Source: Streptomyces sp. BK340
GTDB taxonomy: Bacteria > Actinomycetota > Actinomycetes > Streptomycetales > Streptomycetaceae
Reading direction: 5' to 3'
Assembly (NCBI RefSeq): GCF_007827595.1
Contig: NZ_VISR01000051.1
Location: 1-35,162, forward strand
DNA length: 35,162 nucleotides
The position numbers were made by a program, and so were the translations under genes. The notes beneath the pieces are model-generated. The model saw only the letters and a list, made by a program, of their open reading frames with translations. It made no database searches and was not told where the DNA came from. Shown here in pieces: positions 1 through 24,290 of the stretch (position 1 is the first letter of the stretch; each line of letters opens with the position of its first letter).

Positions 1-550
1 CGAACACTCACCCGAACGCAACGACTGCGCAGCCCAGTGCATCGCCACCAGCGACGACGAACACGCCGTGTCCACCGTCACCGCCGGACCCTCCAGACCC
101 AGCGCATACGACACACGCCCCGAAGCGACGCTGGGTGCGCTTCCGTTGGCCCTGAAGCCCTCGTACTGTTCGCCCTCCAGCAGGTCCCGGTAGTCGGTGT
201 ACATCACACCAGCGAAGACACCGGTCTGACTGCCACGCAGCGACACCGGATCAATCCCCGACCGCTCGAACGCCTCCCACGTCGCCTCCAACAACAACCG
301 CTGCTGAGCATCCGTGGCCAGCGCCTCACGCGGACTCATCCCGAAGAAGTCCGCATCGAAATCACCCGCGCCATACAGGAAACCGCCCGCCCGAGCGAAC
401 GACTCCCCCTCCACACCCCAACCACGATCCGAGGGAAACACACCCACCGCATCCACACCCTCGGACACCAACCGCCACAGATCCTCCGGCGACTGCACCC
501 CACCCGGATACCGGCACGCCATACCCACGATCACCACCGGGTCATCAGCC
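1..550 (-). other. PKS1 module G: partial KS (N-terminal half to just past the active-site Cys)
   Basis: The KS starts at DDPVVIVGMACRYPGG, has MSPREALATDAQQR and reaches DTACSSSLVAMHWAAQ before the window ends. Its codons prefer G or T in the third position (tcg, ttg, cgt, ggt, tgt), unlike the G/C-ending codons of the preceding module. The change falls near the ACP-KS linker. Nothing can be said about the rest of the module. Confidence 0.93.
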
Positions 551-3500
551 ACCACCGACCTCACCGGCACCAGCTCCGCCGACTCAACCTCCCCACCGAA
601 CAACTCGTCGAGGAGGAGGTCCACCACGGCTTCCACCGAGGGGTAGTCGAAGACGACGGTGGCCGGCAGGTGCAGACCGGTCGCCTTGCCCAGGCGGTTG
701 CGGAGTTCGACGGCGGTCAGCGAGTCGAACCCGAGTTCCTGGAAGGCGCGGGTCGGGTCCACGTGCGACGGGTCGGTGTGGCCGAGCACGAGGGCGGCCT
801 GGCTGCGCACGAGGTCGAGAAGGACATCGCGTCGTTCGTCCGCCGCCAGGCGGGAAAGGGTCTGGGTCAGGCTTGCCGTCGCGGGGGAGGCAGCTGCTGC
901 CGACCGGCGGATGCGCCTCCCCGGCCGTACGAGTCCGCGGAGCATTCCGGGGACCTCGTCCTGTGCCCGCAGGGCGGTGAAGTCGAACCGTACGGGAAGG
1001 GCCACAGCGTCGGGCACGCGCAGGGCCGCGTCGAAGAGTGCAGCTCCTTCGGCGGGCGTGAGCTCGGGCATGCCCGTACGGGCGATGCGCTGGACATCGG
1101 TCTCGGACAGGGTGCCGATCATGCCGCCGTCGCGGGTCCAGGGACCCCACGCCTGGGACTGTCCGGGGAGTCCGTGGGCTCGACGGTGCTCGGCGAGGGC
1201 GTCCAGGAAGGTGTTGCCGGCGGCGTAGTTGGCCTGACCGGGGCCGCCGAAGATGCCGGAGACGGAGGAGAAGAGAACGAAGGCCGTGAGATCGAGGTGT
1301 TGCGTCGCCCGGTGGAGGTTCCAGGCCGCGTCGACCTTGGGCCGCAGCACGGTGGCCAGCCGTTCCGGCGTGAGGGAGGTGACAATTCCGTCGTCGAGCA
1401 CGCCCGCGGTGTGGACCACGGCCCGTACCGGATGGCGGGCGATGAGGTCCGCAACCGCATCCGGATCGGCCGCATCGCATGCCTCGATCCGGGCTTCAGC
1501 ACCCAACTCGGCCAACTCGGCGGCCAGTTCCGCCGCGCCCTCGGCCGCAGGACCGCGCCTGCTGACCAGCAGCAGGTCCCGCACACCGTGCTCCGCCACC
1601 AAGTGCCGGACGATCACCCGGCCCAGACCGCCCGTGCCACCGGTGACCAGGACGGTGCCGTCCCAGACCACGTCCTCGGACCCGTCAGCAGTCGCGGCGC
1701 GAGCCAGTCGCGGGACCAACACCTCACCGCCCCGTACCGCCAGCTGCGGCTCGTCCAGGGCCAGCGCGGACTCCAGCGCCGGGAGCGCCTCGTCGCCGTC
1801 GAGATCGACCAGGCCGAACCTGCCGGGGTTCTCCGACTGCGCCGACCGCACCAGACCCCACACCGCGGCACCGGCCAGGTCCGCACCGGTCGTCGCTCCA
1901 CGGGTCACGAACACCAGGCGGGAGTCGGCGGATCGATCGTTACCGAGCCATGCCCGCAGCAGTTCCAGCACTCGCGCTGTCGTCGCGTGCACCGACCCAA
2001 CCACGTCTTCCGGGTCCGAGAGCGGTGGACGGACCACCACCAGGTGCGGGGCGCCGGCCGGCAAGGCGTCGAGAGCGTCCGTCTCCGGGGCCACCTCCAC
2101 GTACGTGACCGCTGTGCCGGAGCCCGGTACCCGGGCCCAGTCGACCACGAACAGGTCGTCACGGCCCGTTGCCGGCGCCGACCCGGCCGAGACCGGGCGC
2201 AGGACAAGGGAGCCGATGGAGGCGACGGCTCCACCGGCCTGGTCGGCAACCTCTAGGGAGACGGTGTCCTGCTCGGTGCGGCTGACCCGTACCCGTATCG
2301 AGGAGGCGCCCGAAGCGTGCAGTGTCACCCGTTCCCAGCAGAACGGCACGACACCGCGGGGCATCCCGTTGAACGCGGTGACGTGCAGCGCGGCATCGAG
2401 CAGTGCCGGGTGCAGGCCGAAGGGACCGCCGTCGGCCCCGGCCGGCAGCGCGACCTCGGCGTACACGTCGTCGCCCAGCCGCCAGGCGGAGCGCAGGCCC
2501 TGGAACACGGGGCCGTAGCCGAAACCGCCCTGTGCCATGTCGTCGTAGAGATCGATGAGATCCACGGACTCAGCACCCGTGGGGGGCCATACCGAGGTGT
2601 CGAAGGCGGTTGTCCTCGTCTCCCCGGGTGCCGTGGAGGACGGGGCCAGCACACCGGTGGCGTGCTGGGTCCATGCCTGGTCGGTGGCTCCTTCGAGCCG
2701 GGAGCGGACATCGACGGCTCGCCGGCCGGTTTCGTCCGCCGGGGCGATCTGAAGCTGCATGTGCACGCCGCCGGACACCGGGAGGGCGAGGGGTGCGGCG
2801 AGGGTCAGTTCTTCGACGGTTCCGCAGCCGGCCTCGTCGGCCGCCCGTACCGCCAGTTCCAGGAACGCCGTGCCGGGCAGCAGCACCTGACCCATCACGA
2901 CGTGATCGGCGAGCCAGGGGTGGGTCTGGGTCGACAGCCGGCTCGTGAACAGCAGGGCGTCGCCGTCGGAGAGCTCGACCGAGGCGCTGAGCAGGGGGTG
3001 GTCCGCCGTCTCCAGGCCCGCGGACCGGATGTCACCGTCACGAGCTGCCGAGGGGGTCGGCCAGTAGCGCCGGTGCTGGAAGGCGTAGGTCGGCAGATCG
3101 ACGCTGCGGGCACCCGTGCCGGCGAACACGGCCGTCCAGTCGACGGCTGCGCCCGAGACGTACAGCTGGGCCAGGGCCTGGAGCGCGGTCGTCTCCTCGT
3201 CTCGGTCCTTGCGGAGCACCGCGGCGAATACGGCATCGGCGTCGGCGGACTCGGCCGCCATCGCGGTCAGGACACCGTCCGGGCCGAGTTCCAGGAAACG
3301 GGTCACACCAGCGACGGAGAGGGCCCGGATGCCGTCAGCGAAACGGACCGCCTCACGCACGTGCCGTACCCAGTAGTCCGCCGAGCACAGGTCCTCCGGC
3401 GCCGCGACCTCGCCCGTCAGGTTCGACACGACCGTAATCAGTGGTGTGCCGAAGGAAAGCCCCTCCGCCACGCGGCGGAAGTCCTCCAACATCGAGTCCA

Positions 3501-5745
3501 TCAACGGGGAGTGGAAGGCGTGCGAGACGCGAAGCCGCGTCGACTTACGGTCGCCGAAGTGGGCCCGGACCTCCTCCACCGCCCCCTCGGCACCGGAGAC
3601 CACCACGGCCCGGGGTCCGTTGACCGCAGCGATCGACACCAACCCACCCAACAACGGGCGTACTTCATCCTCGGTCGCTTGGAGGGCGAGCATGGCCCCG
3701 CCCTCCGGCAACGCCTGCATCAGCCGGCCACGAGCCGCCACCAGAGCACACGCATCCACCAACGAGAACACCCCGGCCACATGCGCGGCCGCCACCTCAC
3801 CGATCGAGTGCCCGGCAACGAAATCCGGACGAACACCGAACGACTCAGCCAACCGGAACAACGCCACCTCGACCGCGAACAGCCCAGCCTGCGCATACAC
3901 AGTCCGGTCGAGCAGCTCCTCGCTCTCACCCCAGACCACATCCCGCACCGGCACATCCAGGTGCTCGTCCAGACCGGCACACACCGCATCGAAGGCTTCC
4001 GCGAACACCGGAAAGCGGCCGTACAACTCCCGCCCCATACCCAGGCGCTGCGAACCCTGCCCCGAGAACAGGAACGCGGACCTCCCAGGCCTCGCCGTGC
4101 CCTGAGCGGTCGGGCGGCCGTCCAGGAGGACGGTTCGGTGTTCCAGTACCGCGCGCCCGGCGGCGAGGGTCAGGCCGACGTCTGCCGGACGGACCTCGGG
4201 GTGCTGTGCCGTGTGGGCGAGCAGGCGTGTGACCTGGTCGCGCAGGGCGTCCTCCGTCTTGCCGGACAGCACCCACGGCACCACGCCAGGGGACACCACG
4301 GGCTCTTCTTCGGGGGCGGGCAGCTCGTCGGCCTGTTCCAGCACGACGTGGGCGTTCGTGCCGCTGATGCCGAAGGCGGAGACGCCCGCGCGGCGCGGGT
4401 GGTCCGTCCCGGGCCATTCGGTGCGCTCGGTGAGCAGCCGGACGCCGCCCGCCGTCCAGTCGACGTGCGACGAGGGCTCGTCCACGTGCAGGGTCTTCGG
4501 CAGGATGCCGTGGCGGATCGCCATGACCGTCTTGATGACGCCCGCCACGCCGGCGGCGGCCTGGGCGTGGCCGATGTTCGACTTGATGCCGCCCAGCAGC
4601 AGCGGGCGGTCCTCGGGCCGGCCCTGTCCGTACGTCGCGAGCAGGGCTTGGGCCTCGATGGGGTCGCCGAGGGTCGTGCCCGTGCCGTGCGCTTCGACGG
4701 CGTCGATCTGGTCGGGGGTCAGCCGTGCGTTGGCGAGGGCGGCGTTGATGACACGCTGCTGGGAGGGACCGTTGGGGGCGGTGAGCCGGCTGCTGGCGCC
4801 GTCCTGGTTGACCGCGGTGCCGCGGACCACGGCCAGGACCTCGTGGCCGTTGCGGCGGGCGTCGGACAGTCGTTCCACGAGCAGAACGCCGACGCCTTCG
4901 GCCCAGGAGGTGCCGTCGGCGGCTTCGGCGAAGGGCTTGCAGCGGCCGTCCGTTGCCAGTCCGCGCTGGCGGGAGAACTCGGTGAACAGGCGGGGCGTCG
5001 GCATGACGGCGACGCCGCCGGCGATCGCCATGCCGCACTCGCCGGCGCGCAGGGCGCGGACGGCGAGGTGGAGGGCGACCAGGGCGGAGGAGCAGGCGGT
5101 GTCGACGGTGACGGCGGGGCCTTCGAGGCCGAGGGTGTAGGCGATGCGGCCGGAGAGGACGCTGACGGCGCCGCCGGTGAGCAGGTGCCCCTCGGTCTCG
5201 TCGGTCTGCCTGGCGAGAGATCCGTAGTCGGTGTCGGCGCCGCCGATGAAGACGCCGGTCTGGCTGCCGCGCAGGGACGCCGGGTCGATCCGGGCGTGCT
5301 CGACGGCCTCCCAGGCGGTTTCCAGCAGCAGTCGCTGCTGGGGGTCCATGGCGAGGGCTTCCCTGGGCGCGATGCCGAAGAGGTCGGCGTCGAAGTCGGC
5401 GGCCGCGTCGAGGAAGCCGCCGTGTCGTACGTAGCTCTTTCCGGGGGTGCCCGGGGTGGGGTCGTAGAGCGCTTCGGTGTCCCACCCGCGGTCCTGCGGA
5501 AGTTCGCCGATGGCGTCGGTGCCGTCGGCCACCAGCCGCCAGAGGTCTTCGGGGGAACGGACGCCGCCGGGGTAGCGGCAGGCCATGCCCACGATGGCGA
5601 TCGGCTCGCTGTCCCGCGCCTCGACGGACTCCAGCCGCTGCTTGGTGCGCCGCAGGTCCGCGGTGACCTTCTTGAGGTAGTCGCGGAGCTTGTCCTCGGA
5701 GGAACCGGAGCCGGAGCCGGCGGCCTTGGGTGCCGTGGGTGCCAT
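1..5745 (-). CDS. Modular type I polyketide synthase, 5' part (PKS1; one complete module plus partial KS), truncated by window edge
   Basis: The frame is open for 1915 codons from the ATG at 5745 to base 1 and continues beyond the window. Seen: an N-terminal coiled-coil docking segment (residues 1-46); KS from Glu47 with Cys218 in DTACSSAL; AT with Ser647 in GHSIGE and a HAFH motif (malonyl-CoA type); DH with His948 in HVVMGQVLLP and Asp1117 in HPALLDAALH; KR with LDD and Tyr1507 in NYAAGN; ACP with Ser1675 in GFDSL; then a second KS from about residue 1733 with Cys1895. No ER lies between DH and KR. The intact DH and B-type KR predict a trans double bond after malonate extension. The start is supported by GAGGA 10 nt upstream and by the docking motif beginning just after it. 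It lies 65 nt downstream of the PKS2 stop, so the two are probably cotranscribed. The docking segment means it receives its chain from another protein rather than starting synthesis. Confidence 0.97.
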   Translation of the reverse strand, partial: MAPTAPKAAGSGSGSSEDKLRDYLKKVTADLRRTKQRLESVEARDSEPIAIVGMACRYPGGVRSPEDLWRLVADGTDAIGELPQDRGWDTEALYDPTPGTPGKSYVRHGGFLDAAADFDADLFGIAPREALAMDPQQRLLLETAWEAVEHARIDPASLRGSQTGVFIGGADTDYGSLARQTDETEGHLLTGGAVSVLSGRIAYTLGLEGPAVTVDTACSSALVALHLAVRALRAGECGMAIAGGVAVMPTPRLFTEFSRQRGLATDGRCKPFAEAADGTSWAEGVGVLLVERLSDARRNGHEVLAVVRGTAVNQDGASSRLTAPNGPSQQRVINAALANARLTPDQIDAVEAHGTGTTLGDPIEAQALLATYGQGRPEDRPLLLGGIKSNIGHAQAAAGVAGVIKTVMAIRHGILPKTLHVDEPSSHVDWTAGGVRLLTERTEWPGTDHPRRAGVSAFGISGTNAHVVLEQADELPAPEEEPVVSPGVVPWVLSGKTEDALRDQVTRLLAHTAQHPEVRPADVGLTLAAGRAVLEHRTVLLDGRPTAQGTARPGRSAFLFSGQGSQRLGMGRELYGRFPVFAEAFDAVCAGLDEHLDVPVRDVVWGESEELLDRTVYAQAGLFAVEVALFRLAESFGVRPDFVAGHSIGEVAAAHVAGVFSLVDACALVAARGRLMQALPEGGAMLALQATEDEVRPLLGGLVSIAAVNGPRAVVVSGAEGAVEEVRAHFGDRKSTRLRVSHAFHSPLMDSMLEDFRRVAEGLSFGTPLITVVSNLTGEVAAPEDLCSADYWVRHVREAVRFADGIRALSVAGVTRFLELGPDGVLTAMAAESADADAVFAAVLRKDRDEETTALQALAQLYVSGAAVDWTAVFAGTGARSVDLPTYAFQHRRYWPTPSAARDGDIRSAGLETADHPLLSASVELSDGDALLFTSRLSTQTHPWLADHVVMGQVLLPGTAFLELAVRAADEAGCGTVEELTLAAPLALPVSGGVHMQLQIAPADETGRRAVDVRSRLEGATDQAWTQHATGVLAPSSTAPGETRTTAFDTSVWPPTGAESVDLIDLYDDMAQGGFGYGPVFQGLRSAWRLGDDVYAEVALPAGADGGPFGLHPALLDAALHVTAFNGMPRGVVPFCWERVTLHASGASSIRVRVSRTEQDTVSLEVADQAGGAVASIGSLVLRPVSAGSAPATGRDDLFVVDWARVPGSGTAVTYVEVAPETDALDALPAGAPHLVVVRPPLSDPEDVVGSVHATTARVLELLRAWLGNDRSADSRLVFVTRGATTGADLAGAAVWGLVRSAQSENPGRFGLVDLDGDEALPALESALALDEPQLAVRGGEVLVPRLARAATADGSEDVVWDGTVLVTGGTGGLGRVIVRHLVAEHGVRDLLLVSRRGPAAEGAAELAAELAELGAEARIEACDAADPDAVADLIARHPVRAVVHTAGVLDDGIVTSLTPERLATVLRPKVDAAWNLHRATQHLDLTAFVLFSSVSGIFGGPGQANYAAGNTFLDALAEHRRAHGLPGQSQAWGPWTRDGGMIGTLSETDVQRIARTGMPELTPAEGAALFDAALRVPDAVALPVRFDFTALRAQDEVPGMLRGLVRPGRRIRRSAAAASPATASLTQTLSRLAADERRDVLLDLVRSQAALVLGHTDPSHVDPTRAFQELGFDSLTAVELRNRLGKATGLHLPATVVFDYPSVEAVVDLLLDELFGGEVESAELVPVRSVVADDPVVIVGMACRYPGGVQSPEDLWRLVSEGVDAVGVFPSDRGWGVEGESFARAGGFLYGAGDFDADFFGMSPREALATDAQQRLLLEATWEAFERSGIDPVSLRGSQTGVFAGVMYTDYRDLLEGEQYEGFRANGSAPSVASGRVSYALGLEGPAVTVDTACSSSLVAMHWAAQSLRSGECS
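600..5607 (-). other. PKS1 module F: KS-AT(malonyl)-DH-KR-ACP
   Basis: All catalytic residues are present. KS has Cys218, with CSSA instead of the usual CSSS. AT has GHSIGE and HAFH, both malonyl markers. DH keeps HxxxGxxxxP and HPALLDAALH, plus GGFGYGPVF. KR has an LDD motif (B-type) and NYAAGN. ACP has GFDSL. No ER is present. The expected output is a two-carbon extension left as an alpha,beta double bond, trans by the usual B-type KR plus DH rule. The HAFH-containing AT portion is part of a near-identical repeat shared with module A of PKS2. Confidence 0.9.
3236..4077 (-). repeat. Long near-identical repeat, copy 1 (malonyl AT of PKS1 module F)
   Basis: Matches 19836-20677 without gaps at a constant offset of about 16.6 kb. 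In a stretch of about 345 bases that I compared by eye (from 3680 on) I counted about 23 differences, many at third codon positions. The copy covers most of the AT, from the PFFSGQGSQ-like start to the LELGPDGVLTAM end. The other malonyl ATs in the window are visibly more different. Confidence 0.85.
5608..5745 (-). other. N-terminal docking domain of PKS1
   Basis: Residues 1-46 contain a Gly/Ser/Pro/Ala-rich leader and then a charged helix (EDKLRDYLKKVTADL followed by RRTKQRLESVEA) that runs into the KS. This is the coiled-coil type of actinobacterial PKS docking segment that pairs with the C-terminal helix of the upstream protein. It resembles the PKS2 N-terminus (KLRDYLKRAIADL), so partner choice must rest on a few positions. 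The leader of about 16 residues before the helix is longer than that of PKS2. Confidence 0.85.
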
Positions 5746-5755
5746 GGGTGGGAGA

Positions 5756-5760
5756 TCCTC
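5756..5760 (-). promoter_or_regulatory. Ribosome binding site of PKS1
   Basis: GAGGA on the minus strand lies 10 nt before ATG 5745, within the 65-nt spacer after the PKS2 stop. The short spacer, without any hairpin that I could see, supports cotranscription with PKS2. Confidence 0.75.
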
Positions 5761-5810
5761 GCAGTCGGGATGGGGTGGTGCGGCTGGTGCTGGTGATCGG
5801 CTGGGCTTGT

Positions 5811-22361
<16,551 letters not shown>

Positions 22362-22372
22362 CGGGATGTCAA

Positions 22373-22378
22373 CCTCTC
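22373..22378 (-). promoter_or_regulatory. Ribosome binding site of PKS2
   Basis: GAGAGG on the minus strand lies 11 nt before ATG 22361. It decides this start over the in-frame ATG at 22412, which lies within the hairpin region and has no such site. Confidence 0.75.
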
Positions 22379-22416
22379 GAGGTGAGATGCCGGGTTTCCG
22401 GCCCAGTCTCACCTCG
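22378..22416 (-). promoter_or_regulatory. Perfect inverted repeat immediately before the PKS2 ribosome binding site
   Basis: CGAGGTGAGA (22378-22387) and TCTCACCTCG (22407-22416) are exact reverse complements. Inside the 19-nt spacer a second GCCGG/CCGGC stem closes a four-base loop. The transcript-side arm ends on the first base of the GAGAGG Shine-Dalgarno. It could be a partial terminator, an operator, or a translation-modulating hairpin. Confidence 0.7.
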
Positions 22417-22444
22417 GTGGACTGCGGTTTTCCCTAGAGGCGGC

Positions 22445-23395
22445 CTATGCCCGGCGGTTGGTGGAGGGACCCGGGCGGCTGCGGGTGGCCTGGGCGTACA
22501 GGGGGTGTCCCACATACGCGTCCGGGTGGTCGGACACGTCTTCGAAGCGTTCGTCGGCGCGCAGGAGACCTGGTACGGATTCGGCGTGGAAGGGTCCGTG
22601 CTCGATGACGAGCGTGCCGCCCGGACGCAGCAGTCGCGCCGCCGTCTCCACGACATGCCGGGTGACGCGCAGGCCGTCGGGTCCGCCGAAGACCGCGTCC
22701 CGCGGCTGGTGCACGCCGAACTCGGCGGGTACGGGGGCCTCGTCAGGGGTGTACGGCGGGGAGGACAGCACCAGGTCCACCGTGCCGTCCAGCTCGGCCA
22801 GGGTCAGGGGCTGTGTGACGTCCGCCTGGTGCAGCACGAGGGGCGTGTCGCCGAGTGCGGTGCGTCGCGCGCTGTTGCGGCGGGCGTAGTCGAGGGCGGC
22901 CTGGTCGAGTTCCACCGCGTGCACCCTGGCGCCGGGGGCGTGGTGTGCGACGGCGAGCGCGAACGCCCCTGAACCGGTGCACAGATCGACCACCGTCGGG
23001 GCGGGGATGTCCGCGATCGCCTTCAGGCCACTCGCGAGAGTCGCCTCGCTCACGATCATGGGTACGAACACACCAGGACCGACCTCCACCTCGATGCCCG
23101 AGAGTGCGGCTCTGCCGGTGAGATACCCCAGGGGAACCCCCTCGCCCCGCCTGGCCACCAGCGCCTGGAACCGCGTGGCCGACTCGTCGCCGGGCTCGGT
23201 GCCCGGCGGCAGGCTGTCCACCGGTGCTCCGAACACGTGTGCCGCCAGGGCCTCCGCTTCCGCCCGCGGCGCCATCACCGCGCCCGACCGGCCCAGGGCG
23301 TGAACCGCGTCCTCGACATGTGCGTCGTGCGTCTTTCGTTCCACAAGCGCCACCCACCCCTGTCTCGTTGCCGTCCCGTGTGCGGGAGCCACCAT
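22445..23395 (-). CDS. PrmC/HemK-like SAM-dependent methyltransferase, probable polyketide tailoring enzyme
   Basis: 316 aa from ATG 23395. Seen: an N-terminal helical region; the linker TGRAALSG...VGPGVFVP (about 94-112) typical of PrmC; SAM motif I DLCTGSGAF (137-145); acidic loop VELD; SPPY (212-215); and a C-terminal GGPDGL...LLRPGGTLVIEHG block. PrmC enzymes methylate the Gln of release-factor GGQ motifs and use NPPY to hold the glutamine amide. Here Asn is Ser, and the usual PRPETE after the linker is PMIVSE. I infer a changed acceptor, for example a polyketide hydroxyl or enol, but the substrate is unproven. A longer frame to 23473 is rejected because that start lies in the loop of the preceding terminator. 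GTG 23344 is a serious alternative: AGGGG lies 12 nt upstream, and family similarity begins soon after it. The gene sits between PKS genes, 83 nt before PKS2, probably as first gene of that transcript. Confidence 0.88.
   Translation of the reverse strand: MVAPAHGTATRQGWVALVERKTHDAHVEDAVHALGRSGAVMAPRAEAEALAAHVFGAPVDSLPPGTEPGDESATRFQALVARRGEGVPLGYLTGRAALSGIEVEVGPGVFVPMIVSEATLASGLKAIADIPAPTVVDLCTGSGAFALAVAHHAPGARVHAVELDQAALDYARRNSARRTALGDTPLVLHQADVTQPLTLAELDGTVDLVLSSPPYTPDEAPVPAEFGVHQPRDAVFGGPDGLRVTRHVVETAARLLRPGGTLVIEHGPFHAESVPGLLRADERFEDVSDHPDAYVGHPLYAQATRSRPGPSTNRRA
23357..23361 (-). promoter_or_regulatory. Candidate ribosome binding site for an alternative GTG start of the methyltransferase
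   Basis: AGGGG on the minus strand lies 12 nt before GTG 23344. ATG 23395 has no clear Shine-Dalgarno. If this site is used, the enzyme is 299 residues long and starts near the beginning of the PrmC-like similarity. Confidence 0.4.
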
Positions 23396-23441
23396 GCACC
23401 CGAAATGTCTAGGGGAGATCTGAGACTTCTCGGACCGCAGG

Positions 23442-23496
23442 CGAAGGCCTCCGGTGCGGTGAGGACTCGGCATCCCCTCCGCGCCGGAGGCCTTCG
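23442..23496 (-). terminator. Strong hairpin terminator after PKS3
   Basis: Arms CGAAGGCCTCCGGTGCGG (23442-23459) and CCGCGCCGGAGGCCTTCG (23479-23496) pair over 18 bp with a single non-Watson-Crick position and a 19-nt loop. It starts 38 nt past the PKS3 stop. There is no T-run after it, which is common for Streptomyces terminators. It implies that the methyltransferase gene has its own promoter or depends on readthrough. Confidence 0.85.
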
Positions 23497-23534
23497 TGGC
23501 GATCAGGACGGACCGGCGTTGCCGGTCCTCGCGA

Positions 23535-24290
23535 TCAGTGCGCCTGGCGCGTGCCGGGCTCGCGGTACCGCCCGAGCCACTCCTCCACGATCTCGGCCGT
23601 CTTCGCGGAGTCCTCTCGGATCATCGAGAGATGGTCGGCGTCGACGAGGCGTTCGTCGGCACCCGTGACGAGCGGCTGCCGGCGGCGCGGGGCGTCCTGC
23701 TGCTCGATGGGCGCGGAGTCCACGCCCACCAGCGACCTGTCGCAGGTGACCAGCAGCACGGGAGCCGTCGTGTGCTGGACGTCCAGCTGGTTGAGCAGGA
23801 CCATCCAGCGGCCCATCGCGGACAGCCGGGAGTTGGTCAGGCGCACCGGAGAGGCTTCCGCACCGGCGTCCCCGCCCGCTCCGCCGCCCCCGGCGAAGTT
23901 GAGCCGCATCATGCCGCCGTAGTCGATGCCTTCGCCGGCGTCGTGCCGGAAGCTGAAGGTGTCCAGCAGGACGACACCGGCGGGCCTGATCCCCCAGGTG
24001 TGCTCCAGCAGTCCGGCCGCGGCATAGGCGAAGGAGCCGCCGGAGGAGTGGCCGAGCAGGACGAAGGGCCGTCCTTCGCCGGCCCGGAGGGCGCTCTCGG
24101 CGATGGTGCGGGTGGCGACCTCCGGGGTTGCCGGGAGCCTTTCCCCGGTCGAGAAGCCGACCAGGGGCAGGGCGGACACGTCCCGCTTGCCGCGGAAGTG
24201 TGCGGCGAACCGCGCGTACTGGTGGATGCCCGCGTTGGCGGTGGGGGCGCTGACGCAGATCAGCCGCGGGCCCAGGTCTCCTTCGGCGAG
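23535..24290 (-). other. Terminal thioesterase domain of PKS3
   Basis: An alpha/beta-hydrolase fold with PRLICVSAP at the first strand, the nucleophile elbow LLGHSSGGS (catalytic Ser codon 24045-24047), LLDTFSF carrying the Asp (23961-23963) and DADHLSM carrying the His (23631-23633). A linker with LERLFTDALASGKV lies between ACP and TE, as in macrolide PKS thioesterases. It should release the finished chain, either by macrolactonisation or by hydrolysis. Confidence 0.93.

Noticed and set aside
5080..5100. CSSA instead of CSSS after the KS cysteine of PKS1 module F as a sign of an inactive or KSQ-type KS
   Set aside because: The catalytic Cys, HGTGT and NIGH motifs are all present, and Ala at that position is a tolerated variation.
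22362..22412. N-terminal extension of PKS2 to an ATG at 22412
   Set aside because: It would be translated from within the inverted repeat and has no Shine-Dalgarno. The docking helix and GAGAGG support 22361.
23405..23440. A promoter with a TAGACAT-like -10 element before the methyltransferase
   Set aside because: I could not find a convincing -35 element at proper spacing, and the match to a -10 consensus is weak. The terminator makes a promoter likely but does not locate it.
23396..23473. N-terminal extension of the methyltransferase to an ATG at 23473
   Set aside because: That ATG lies in the loop of the 23442-23496 terminator, and the added residues do not resemble the PrmC N-terminus.
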